NCBI RefSeq assembly: GCF_902381825.1
Contig: NZ_LR698973.1
Location: 2,132,230 to 2,144,737, forward strand
DNA: 12,508 bases
Direction: 5' to 3'
Origin: Pseudocoprococcus catus
GTDB taxonomy: Bacteria > Bacillota > Clostridia > Lachnospirales > Lachnospiraceae
Shown: one piece after another, positions 5,528 through 12,030 of the stretch
How positions within the stretch are numbered: the first letter of the stretch is position 1
How the letters are laid out: the number at the start of each line of letters is the position of its first letter
The notes under the pieces: generated by a model
What the model saw: only the letters and a program-made list of their open reading frames with translations
What the model was told of the DNA's origin: nothing
Databases searched by the model: none
Made by a program: the position numbers and the translations under genes

Positions 5528-6778
5528 TTAAAAATTCTCTGCATATTTGTTTAAGAATTTAGCAGCTCTCATTATTATTTTCGTCTTGTCAACATGCTTA
5601 GGATAGGTGTCATCGTGGCAGACTACGAAAACTTTTCCCACATTAGGGTCAGGAATATATCGAGAGATGCCATCTTTAGGCTTCCATGTGTACATCCAGT
5701 TCCCATATTGATATCCATCTCCAACAAACATCTCCCTGTATCTATTTGCATCTTCAATTCTGATAGGAAACTCGACACCTGCGCCACGCATAAGATCTTT
5801 AGTGAGTTCACCAGATTCTTTATACTTAGCTATTGCTGCTTCAGTCCCAAACGCACTAATCCAATGAATTGTCAGATTTTTTTCTGTTTTATTAAAGAAA
5901 TGCTTTTTGAGTACTTCTGAATCGTTTCTAAGTGTTCCGTAAAGAGATGTCCAATTAAAGGGATCATCAAGAAGCGGATTTTTGCAAGTTATTGGATACG
6001 GAATATCTATATCCGTATTTTCACGGATTTCAAGCCATGCACTATGGCCTGAATTTATGCATGCAAAAAGAGACGCAATCGCTTCCCATACATTGGTGGT
6101 TGCTTTCGTCCAATTTAGCAGTTTCGCTCCCGTTAGGCGAACCAACGCTTTGTCGTTACTGCATGTAGTTCTATCAGCAAATGTTTCCGCATACTCCTTC
6201 AAGAACGTTGCAGCCCTCGTAAGTGACTGTTTCATATCAACGTATTCATGAGAGGAATCATAGCAAACTACATAAACTTTATCAACATCCGGATCCGGGA
6301 CGTAAAGTTCAATGCCATCTCGTGGTGTCCAAAAACACATCATAGAACCATATTGGTACCCGTCACCAACAAACATCTCTCTATATCTGTTGGCATCTTC
6401 GATTCTGATAGGGAATTCAATACCTGTTCCGCACATAAGGCCTTCTGTAATTTTCCCATGTTCCTTATATTGGGCTAATGCCTCCTCTGTTCCTACAGAA
6501 AGCACCCAATGGCGAGTTAAATCTTCTTGCGTTTTGTTGAAAAAATTTCCTTTCTCTGAAATACATTTCTCGTCTCTAGGCATTCTGCAGACAAAACCCC
6601 AGTTAAAAGGATCATTAAGCATCGGATTGGGAATCTTGATTTTGAACGGAAGTTCCGGGTCCGTATTTTCATGCACCTCAAGCCATGCATTCGTTCGTCC
6701 TGAAGCTATACAGCCAAGAAGAGATGTTATTGCTTTCCATACGTCGGTTGTCGGAGCGGACCAATCTAATTGTTTCAT
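5528..6778 (-). CDS. Unknown 416-residue protein, tandem duplication of a ~200-residue module
   Basis: The ATG follows AGGAGG by 7 bases. Module 1 (about residues 3-200) and module 2 (about 219-416) align along their whole length: DWSAPTTDVWKAITSLLGCI with NWTKATTNVWEAIASLFACI; AWLEVHENTD with AWLEIRENTD; NDPFNW with DDPFNW; FFNKTQEDLTRHW with FFNKTEKNLTIHW; and a 24-residue stretch around IEDANRYREMFVGDGYQYG that is identical in both. The coding DNA of that stretch differs at several third positions, so identity is kept by selection rather than by recent copying. No signal peptide or membrane helix is seen. Function is unknown; conserved Trp, Asp and Arg residues suggest a carbohydrate- or nucleotide-related pocket only as speculation. 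It has its own leader (copy B) and terminator. Confidence 0.9.
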   Translation of the reverse strand: MKQLDWSAPTTDVWKAITSLLGCIASGRTNAWLEVHENTDPELPFKIKIPNPMLNDPFNWGFVCRMPRDEKCISEKGNFFNKTQEDLTRHWVLSVGTEEALAQYKEHGKITEGLMCGTGIEFPIRIEDANRYREMFVGDGYQYGSMMCFWTPRDGIELYVPDPDVDKVYVVCYDSSHEYVDMKQSLTRAATFLKEYAETFADRTTCSNDKALVRLTGAKLLNWTKATTNVWEAIASLFACINSGHSAWLEIRENTDIDIPYPITCKNPLLDDPFNWTSLYGTLRNDSEVLKKHFFNKTEKNLTIHWISAFGTEAAIAKYKESGELTKDLMRGAGVEFPIRIEDANRYREMFVGDGYQYGNWMYTWKPKDGISRYIPDPNVGKVFVVCHDDTYPKHVDKTKIIMRAAKFLNKYAENF

Positions 6779-6784
6779 ATTCTT

Positions 6785-6824
6785 ACCTCCTGTTTTAAAA
6801 AAAATTTGTTACAGTTCAAATATG
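6785..6824 (-). promoter_or_regulatory. Shared promoter/leader block, copy B
   Basis: Minus strand: CATATTTGAACTGTAAC, AAATTTTTTTTAAA, then ACAGGAGG before the ATG at 6778. Nearly identical to copies A and C. Confidence 0.6.
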
Positions 6825-6843
6825 AATCAAAAGGAGTCATAAA

Positions 6844-6960
6844 ATGTATATCCACCTAGACTACACAGTCATGTTACAACAAAAACAAAAGAAATTACCT
6901 CTCCGGTTGAACAAAAAAAACTTTACAGACAAAATTTTTCAATCAATGAAAGGAATTTAA
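6844..6960 (+). CDS. Possible 38-residue basic peptide
   Basis: AAGGAG lies seven bases before an ATG that opens 38 codons (MYIHLDYTVMLQQKQKKLPL..., ending FQSMKGI). The product is strongly basic. It occupies the otherwise empty space between the divergent leader of the 416-residue gene and the terminator of the 163-residue gene, and its stop codon falls inside the palindrome at 6952-6964. The good binding site is the only positive evidence; codon content is A-rich like non-coding DNA here, so it may be spurious. Confidence 0.25.
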   Translation: MYIHLDYTVMLQQKQKKLPLRLNKKNFTDKIFQSMKGI

Positions 6961-6964
6961 TTCC
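6952..6964. repeat. Intergenic palindrome GGAATTTAATTCC
   Basis: Third copy of the 13-bp palindrome, identical in sequence to that at 5397-5409, abutting a terminator. Confidence 0.5.
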
Positions 6965-7000
6965 AAAAAAAAGGAAGACTGCCATCAAGCAGCCTCCTTT
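6965..7000 (-). terminator. Rho-independent terminator of the 163-residue gene
   Basis: Minus strand: AAAGGAGGCTGC pairs with GCAGTCTTCCTTT around TTGATG with one bulge and G-T pairs, followed by a run of T. It lies 17 bases after the stop codon at 7017. Confidence 0.8.
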
Positions 7001-7016
7001 AAAACGACATTTTCCT

Positions 7017-7508
7017 TTAAATAGGCTGACTTTCCAAATATTCAATGTCCTGAACAAATCCGGCAATGTGACTATCAACATTTCTTCTAATCAGATCTTC
7101 CCATACCGATTCTGGACAATCCTTTGTCGGAATTCCAATCATGTAGCTCTTAAATCCATAACTTTCGCGGCATAATACGAAATCAACACAATCTTTTTCG
7201 GGATTTTTTGTTACTTCAACATAAAACCCTCCATACACATCATATCTTGTAGTGACATAGGTTGTCCTCTCTAAACTCATCATTTCCATATTCTTTCTCC
7301 TTTCTCTTTTGCGTAAATTTGATATTTCTTCTTTAACGAATACTTCTGCCGATCCGTTGATTAGACAAACCGAATCCCTTCCACTGCCATCACCCATCAA
7401 AATCACATCATCAACCGGAATAATCGAACCGTTGTCACTACGAATAAAAGCTTCCATTTCATCGTCACCTGTCTTTTTTAACAGTTCCATCAGTTGTTCT
7501 TTTGTCAT
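7017..7508 (-). CDS. Unknown 163-residue protein, possible internal start
   Basis: The start at 7508 is chosen for AAAGGAG just upstream; the frame extends to 7631 but without a binding site and across the 3' end of a pseudogene. The N-terminal part (MTKEQLMELLKKTGDDEMEA) is helical and acidic; residues 48-74 contain GDGSGRDSVCLING; a basic linker NLRKRERRKN follows; the C-terminal part (about 74-163) has RYDVYGGFYVEVTKNPEKD and a compact mixed alpha/beta look. AGAAAGGAG lies exactly before the internal MEMMSLERT at 7289, so a 90-residue product could also be made, or two genes have fused in frame. It is the last gene of the minus-strand run from 8866. No family recognised. Confidence 0.75.
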   Translation of the reverse strand: MTKEQLMELLKKTGDDEMEAFIRSDNGSIIPVDDVILMGDGSGRDSVCLINGSAEVFVKEEISNLRKRERRKNMEMMSLERTTYVTTRYDVYGGFYVEVTKNPEKDCVDFVLCRESYGFKSYMIGIPTKDCPESVWEDLIRRNVDSHIAGFVQDIEYLESQPI

Positions 7509-7602
7509 ATGACATCTCTCCTTTCTACGATAAATGATATCCGTCATTCTCTGGTAAGTAAAAGATACCAGAGCCATCTGGCCGGATGCCGCAGCTTCCT
7601 TC

Positions 7603-7904
7603 CTATCGCTTTTTGATTTCACCGAAGGCAAGGATATCCTTCACCATCCAGTCGTAACCACAGAATCCAGCGTTTGCTTTGCGAGTTTCCTAGCTTCCTT
7701 TGCATCAACGATACGAGCAGAAATCGTGGCACACCAACCATCGGCCCAACGTTAAGTCCAAGAGCCTCCGTCGAGTTTGACAAACAGCTTCTGCATAGAG
7801 GCAGTCTGGGACGTTTTGAAAATGTAGTGTCCCTGATCCGCTCCGGACCATTTACCGTTCCAGCTTGCCGCGTGCGGCATTGATAATTCAAAACACAAAA
7901 TCAT
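7603..7904 (-). pseudogene. Inactivated copy of a conserved small element-type protein
   Basis: The ATG at 7904 overlaps the stop of the 321-residue gene (ATGA) and has AAAGGAGG upstream. It reads MILCFELSMPHAASWNGKWS, then GADQGHYIF..., up to GGSWT, where TAA replaces an expected aromatic codon; the same frame continues RWADGWCATISARIVDAKEA. Around 7660-7690 the frame shifts by one base into GFCGYDWMVKDILAFGEIKKR, ending at the TAG at 7603-7605. From memory, intact relatives in Firmicutes mobile elements start MIL-FEL-MP, contain a WNGKW-type motif and end with GFCGYDWM--SI---G-I, so both lesions are inactivating. An assembly error could explain the frameshift but less easily the stop as well. 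Confidence 0.75.
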
Positions 7905-8866
7905 AAAAAGCCCTCCTTTATTTTACATTCACGATTCATTCCCATGCGAGGGGTCAACTCTCCTTTCCTGGGTACTACAAGTTCACAGAACTCATGGAAG
8001 TCTGTGATAAGTCTGCATTTTTCCTGAATCATCTTGTTGCAGTCGGCAACCCATTGCTTGTATGGTTCGCTTTTTTTGAAAGCAGACCATGCAGAATATC
8101 GCTTGGATTGCGGATAGCCTTCTACATCCGAGATGGAACTGAGGGTATCACGAATGCCGCGCATCTGGTGTTCGATATCAGGTAACGGTACAGGTTCCAC
8201 TTTCGATGGTACAAAGATTGGCATGATATTATCCGTGTTAAACAGGTCTACAGCGAATCCATGCTGACTTGGAATGTAATCTGGTCCAATGGCTCTATCC
8301 CAGTCTTTTTCGCGCAGATTCCATTCTTCTTCAGGAATGTTTTCAGGACGGTCTGTCTGGTTCTGGTAGTGATAGTCTGTCAGAAAATCATGACGTGATT
8401 CCAGGTAGTCTCGAAGCATCGGACTGCCGAAGAACATGGCAAGCGTCTTTGTTTCCATAGGAATAATCTGAAGTATGCAGCGATAGTCATAGTCACATCG
8501 GAATAGTGACTTGGCACCTCTGCTGATTTCGTCAATTATATACCAATAGACGTTAACATAGACAGTAGTCCATTTGTCTTCCTGTACGGCTTTCCATATG
8601 CCGTGTGTATAACGATTATAATGATTATCTGTATTTGAATTGGTTTGTGTTTGAGGGTCTGTGTCTGCAACTGCTTTAGCGACATCGCTATCACCATGGG
8701 CTTGTTTGAAATTATAGAAATACAATGTTTCTGCAATGACCTTCTGCAGGATGTCACGATTGCAGATGTCTTTGATTTCTGTTCTGAGACCATCAAATAT
8801 GTGGCTTAATTCATACATGGAATAATCATGTGTGAATTTATAGGCATCGTATATTTTTGTGCTCAT
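7901..8866 (-). CDS. Unknown 321-residue cytoplasmic protein
   Basis: The ATG follows AAAGGAG by nine bases. The protein starts MSTKIYDAYKFTHDYSMYEL, has a helical N-terminal third, a Gln/Thr/Asn-rich linker at about 71-86 (TDPQTQTNSNTDNHYNRYTH), then an aromatic-rich middle (WTTVYVNVYWYIIDEI, CDYDYRCILQIIPM) and an acidic Pro-rich part (RPENIPEEEWN). There is no membrane segment or signal. The N-terminal MSTKIYDAY is, from memory, shared by hypothetical proteins of Firmicutes accessory elements. Its last codons (ELTPRMGMNREC) are encoded by a copy of the CRISPR-like repeat, so its original C-terminus may be altered. It overlaps the next gene by ATGA, showing translational coupling. Confidence 0.88.
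   Translation of the reverse strand: MSTKIYDAYKFTHDYSMYELSHIFDGLRTEIKDICNRDILQKVIAETLYFYNFKQAHGDSDVAKAVADTDPQTQTNSNTDNHYNRYTHGIWKAVQEDKWTTVYVNVYWYIIDEISRGAKSLFRCDYDYRCILQIIPMETKTLAMFFGSPMLRDYLESRHDFLTDYHYQNQTDRPENIPEEEWNLREKDWDRAIGPDYIPSQHGFAVDLFNTDNIMPIFVPSKVEPVPLPDIEHQMRGIRDTLSSISDVEGYPQSKRYSAWSAFKKSEPYKQWVADCNKMIQEKCRLITDFHEFCELVVPRKGELTPRMGMNRECKIKEGFL
7931..7958 (-). repeat. CRISPR-like repeat copy inside the 3' end of the 321-residue gene
   Basis: On the + strand GATTCATTCCCATGCGAGGG followed by GTCAAC matches the array repeat (ATTCATCCCCCATRCGAGKG then GCCAAC) apart from a missing C and a few substitutions. Orientation is the same as in the array. It has no partner repeat within 70 bases. 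The stem CCCCTCGCATGGG can form in part. Confidence 0.5.
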
Positions 8867-8970
8867 AGATTTATTCTCCTTTGTTTATAGCATTCAGCAT
8901 CTGGATGTACCATTGACTCTGACTGCTCTACACGCATAAATGCGGTAGGTTCCTGAGCTATTTTTTTGTG

Positions 8971-9180
8971 ATCCATCCCCCCTATGCGAGGGGCCAACCT
9001 TATTAGCCGCCTGCTGCATTGCTGCGGATATGATTTCATCACCCCCATGCGATGGGCCAACATATCGTGTATAAGCTGCATTGCCAGTGTCGTTAATTCA
9101 TCCCCCATACGAGTGGCCAACCCGATGGAGTCACGAATCGTTACCCCATCCATAATTCATCCCCCATACGAGTGGCCAAC
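8971..9180 (-). CRISPR. Short cas-less CRISPR-like array, 4 repeats and 3 spacers
   Basis: Repeats occupy 9153-9180, 9094-9121, 9034-9061 and 8971-8998 (28 nt each); spacers are 31, 32 and 35 nt. On the minus strand the repeat starts GTTGGCCACTCGTATGGGGG and ends ATGAATTA. The two repeats nearest the putative leader (9153 and 9094 copies) are identical over 28 nt; the distal two are degenerate, as usual for old ends of arrays. The arms co-vary: CCCCT/AGGGG in the 8971 copy, CCCAT/ATGGG in the 9034 copy. Length, the C/G hairpin and a GGGGATGA-like tail resemble type I-E repeats (GTGTTCCCC...GGGGATGATCC). No cas gene is in the window, so host Cas proteins would be needed. Alternative: tandem or dispersed repeats of another kind. 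Confidence 0.55.
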
Positions 9181-9246
9181 ACTCAGTGTTTATGCGGGTT
9201 TGAGCGTTCGTCATATTGTCGTTGTGCAATTTGCACAACAGTAATT
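9181..9246 (-). other. Putative CRISPR leader with a 19-bp palindrome
   Basis: This block directly abuts the identical-repeat end of the array, the place expected for a leader. It is duplicated with its adjoining repeat at 2634-2727. GTTGTGCAATTTGCACAAC at 9221-9239 is a perfect 9-bp inverted repeat around one base, so it may be a protein-binding site or a short hairpin. It lies immediately after the stop of the 783-residue gene, so the array could be transcribed by read-through. Confidence 0.45.
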
Positions 9247-9248
9247 GC

Positions 9249-11600
9249 CTATTGTGCATTAACAATGAACATCCCCTGCTGTCCATTGAATGTATAAATG
9301 AACGTATTTTCTCCGGATTCTAATGCCTTGTCTGTAAAATCAATCGCCTGAGTATTCACAATAACCGAATTACCAGTGTTATATGTAATCGTCAAATCTG
9401 CTTCTCCAACCATATCCCCGACCTTAAAATCACCGGCAATCGTTGTGTTGATAATGTAAACGTGCTCCGCCTTTACTGTCATTGTGTATACCTGACCCTC
9501 GTAGCGGAACTGTACGCTATTATCTCCCTCTCTTAGAGATGATACATTCGTTGTAAACTCCACGTTCCTGGAATCAATATTCTCCGTCTGTCCGTTAGAA
9601 TATGTAATGGTAATAGTACCGTCTGTCATCGGCTCACCTGCATATAACGTCTGATTAGCTTTGTATACAATAGATGTTGCCGGATAACGATTGCCCCGGA
9701 TATTGAATGATCCAGCAGCTCCGTTATAAACGAATTCGTATTCGTTATCACCAGCAGCAAGTTTATGAGTCGTATCAGGGGCTTTTGACAATCCTTCATC
9801 GTTAACATCAACAGTCTTTGTACTACCGTCATCGAACGTGATGTTGATGGATGTGATGTTTGGAACCTCATCCACATAGCCCTCAGATACGTTTGCAGAG
9901 GCACTTTTGATGGTCCTTGTTGCTATGCTCTGACTAATCTCATAAGTTCTACCGTGATAATCAAACGTATAGAACATACTGCCTTCCGCCGCTGGAATCT
10001 TTCCGAAGCTCTCTCCTAATTTTGTATCTGTTGTTTTGATGACTTTTTCTGTACCATCCGCATACGTAAATGTAAACGCATCAAATTCTGGCTTTTCGTT
10101 GACATAAAACGTGTCGTGATTTTGGATTTTTACAGACTTTACTGCAACGTATGGCAGCTTGCAGGTGATGTCTCCATACGTTTCAGAATGCAGAACAACA
10201 TTATCTGACGTAATGTACTGAACATCGTTGTTTGCAAATGTGACATCATCAACATCACGAGTTGTTCCATCAGCGAATTCAGCTACTACCTTAATATCGC
10301 TAGTCCTGATCGGATCGCTTTCGTATGCAGATTCTTTACTGTATTTTGCATCCAGTTTTTTCAATCCAACAGCAGTCACATCAACATCTGCCTCTTTTCC
10401 GTCGCAACTGATCTTAACAACATTATTTGTCTGCGTCAATTTTCCATCATTAACCTTGAAGCTTGCCTTTTTGTGTGATAAACCCAACAATGACCGTGTT
10501 TCTACAGAAAAATCGCTAGTTGTAAGAGTGTCATACTGATAACAGTTTTCTGCTGTCAATGTTGCTGCGATTTTGACCGGATATAGCAATAACGCAAGAA
10601 ACACAACAACCGCTGCTACACCTCCGCCAAGGATATAGCAAAACGTCTTTTTGCTTGCTTTCTTCTTTCTTGTTTTTTTACCTGCAACATCATCCTGTTT
10701 CTTGCTTTTCTTGTCAGAATTATACTCTTCTTTTGAAGGCTCTTTTATAGGGTTTTCTTTACCTTTGCCTGTATCTAGGTCTTCAAGCAATTTATCCAAT
10801 TCATCAAGATCGCGATCCAACTGTTTATTCGTTTCCGAATTATCGTCTTCTCCTGTTAGTGACGTATCATTTTTAGTTACCCTTTCTTTTCTTTTTGATG
10901 TTTCCGGCTTCGATATTTCAGTCGTCTTTCTTACATCATCCTGTACGAGAGATTGAATATCAAAATCTGACAGATCAACAGTCTTCTCGAACTGATCGTC
11001 ATCTTCTGTATTAGCCGCATCTTTTTCCGCTACACCGTCATTCTTCATATCATCATCGATACAGATATCATCTGCATCTGACAACTCCTCCTCTTCCTGG
11101 TCGCATTCTGGCTCAGGAATATCGAATAGTCCATCATCCTGATATTCAGAATCGTCAATGACATCTTCTTCCTCCTCTTCAGTCTCATTATCCAATTGTT
11201 CGTTTCCTACCATTGAATCAACATCTGAGATTTCCTTGAAAGTTGCCTCTGTCTTTTCTTCTTCCAGATCAGACAAATCGGTTTCTTTTTGAACGGCTGA
11301 TTTATTTTTGCCTGTATCAAATGCATTCTCACTATTATCGGTTTCTGCTACATCGATAGCCTGACCAGCTATATCATTTTCACTGGCATCTATTTTTTCT
11401 TCTTTTGAAGGTGAGTCTTCTATGAAAGGTTCTTCTTCCAAATCGGATAGATCAACCTCATCTTCTTCTACTTCATCAACAGACATATCAGCTTGACTGC
11501 TGTCATTTAATTCAGGATTATCTGAAATGACACTTTCCTCTCCAGGTGGAGACGATGGTTCTATGTTGTTTGTAGGATCAATATTTTTTTTCTCATTCAA
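9249..11600 (-). CDS. Membrane-anchored surface protein with acidic N-terminus and Ig-like repeats
   Basis: TTG at 11600 is chosen because AAGGAGG precedes it by eight bases; the ATG at 11630 has no binding site. The 783 residues comprise an acidic, low-complexity region (1-295) with the motif LSDLEEE twice (about 51-57 and 109-115) and LSDFD once (about 210-214); a Lys/Arg-rich stretch (about 297-318); one transmembrane helix (about 320-342, CYILGGGVAAVVVFLALLLY); and about six repeats of some 75 residues. Each repeat has the pattern of an aromatic residue and short turn, then F/Y-x-DG or Y-x-NG (EFADGTT, TYADGTE, TFDDGST, TYSNGQT), and later YxG (DYHGRTY, VYNGAAG, RYEGQVY), typical of bacterial Ig-like domains. 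The positive-inside rule puts the acidic part in the cytoplasm and the Ig-like part outside. Role, perhaps adhesion or signalling across the membrane, is inferred. Confidence 0.88.
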   Translation of the reverse strand: MNEKKNIDPTNNIEPSSPPGEESVISDNPELNDSSQADMSVDEVEEDEVDLSDLEEEPFIEDSPSKEEKIDASENDIAGQAIDVAETDNSENAFDTGKNKSAVQKETDLSDLEEEKTEATFKEISDVDSMVGNEQLDNETEEEEEDVIDDSEYQDDGLFDIPEPECDQEEEELSDADDICIDDDMKNDGVAEKDAANTEDDDQFEKTVDLSDFDIQSLVQDDVRKTTEISKPETSKRKERVTKNDTSLTGEDDNSETNKQLDRDLDELDKLLEDLDTGKGKENPIKEPSKEEYNSDKKSKKQDDVAGKKTRKKKASKKTFCYILGGGVAAVVVFLALLLYPVKIAATLTAENCYQYDTLTTSDFSVETRSLLGLSHKKASFKVNDGKLTQTNNVVKISCDGKEADVDVTAVGLKKLDAKYSKESAYESDPIRTSDIKVVAEFADGTTRDVDDVTFANNDVQYITSDNVVLHSETYGDITCKLPYVAVKSVKIQNHDTFYVNEKPEFDAFTFTYADGTEKVIKTTDTKLGESFGKIPAAEGSMFYTFDYHGRTYEISQSIATRTIKSASANVSEGYVDEVPNITSINITFDDGSTKTVDVNDEGLSKAPDTTHKLAAGDNEYEFVYNGAAGSFNIRGNRYPATSIVYKANQTLYAGEPMTDGTITITYSNGQTENIDSRNVEFTTNVSSLREGDNSVQFRYEGQVYTMTVKAEHVYIINTTIAGDFKVGDMVGEADLTITYNTGNSVIVNTQAIDFTDKALESGENTFIYTFNGQQGMFIVNAQ

Positions 11601-11667
11601 CTTTCTTTCCTCCTTGATCGTTGATATCATCGGACAGAACGCATGAATACAACACCGTCAGGTGCTG

Positions 11668-11817
11668 TTAAGCTCCTGGTCTGACATTTTCAATGATTGT
11701 AATGTGTTCCGGAACATTCTGCTCTTCTGCTCTGCTATGGGCAGATGCCTGACATCCGGATAAAATGCATGAAATTGTTATTGCTGCTACGAGCGTTATC
11801 GATTTGACCTTTGTCAT
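11668..11817 (-). CDS. Small lipoprotein (49 aa)
   Basis: MTKVKSITLVAAITISCILS is followed by GCQASA: a basic n-region, hydrophobic core, and lipobox LSGC with Cys22 as the lipidation site. The mature peptide is only about 28 residues, polar and acidic (SRAEEQNVPEHITIIENV). AAAGGAG lies ten bases before the ATG. The gap to the start of the Ig-repeat protein is 67 bases with only a weak hairpin, so the two are probably co-transcribed. A lipid-anchored peptide next to a surface protein may act as partner, or, as in many conjugative elements, in surface interactions; that is inference. Confidence 0.8.
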   Translation of the reverse strand: MTKVKSITLVAAITISCILSGCQASAHSRAEEQNVPEHITIIENVRPGA

Positions 11818-11985
11818 GACTGAAATCTCCTTTTTCTCATTCCATGCTCTATTTCAAAATGGTATTTTTTCTGTTTTGAATGAGCACTTTTTCTCTTTGT
11901 TTCTGAATTAATGATACCAGAAAATCTTTCCTTTATTTTTTCTCGAAAATCAACGACCGCTTGTATTTAGTAATATGAATTACCC

Positions 11986-12021
11986 CATATTTGAGGTGTA
12001 ACATTTTTTTAAAACAGGAGG
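11986..12021 (+). promoter_or_regulatory. Shared promoter/leader block, copy C
   Basis: CATATTTGAGGTGTAAC, then ATTTTTTTAAAAC and AGGAGG before the ATG at 12031. Spacing from TGTAAC to AGGAGG is 13 bases here, against 15-17 in the other copies. Confidence 0.6.
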
Positions 12022-12030
12022 TAAAAAATT

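Noticed and set aside
7509..7631. Longer N-terminus for the 163-residue protein
   Set aside because: The extension runs through the end of the pseudogene in another frame and has no binding site, whereas 7508 has AAAGGAG.
7619..7891. A 90-codon open frame over the pseudogene
   Set aside because: It reads an alternative frame of the decayed gene; the conserved motifs (WNGKW, GFCGYDWM) lie in the other frames.
8920..8946. A further degenerate repeat to the left of the array
   Set aside because: CGCAT is present on the minus strand, but the distance to the last repeat is 44 rather than about 60 bases and the hairpin arms are missing.
8863..9153. Open frame of 96 codons on the minus strand across the array
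   Set aside because: Its residues repeat only because the 28-nt repeat recurs at distances that happen to be multiples of three (60 and 63); the next distance, 59, breaks the frame. There is no ribosome binding site at its ATG.
11601..11630. ATG start of the Ig-repeat protein
   Set aside because: No binding site precedes it; AAGGAGG is correctly spaced for the TTG at 11600.
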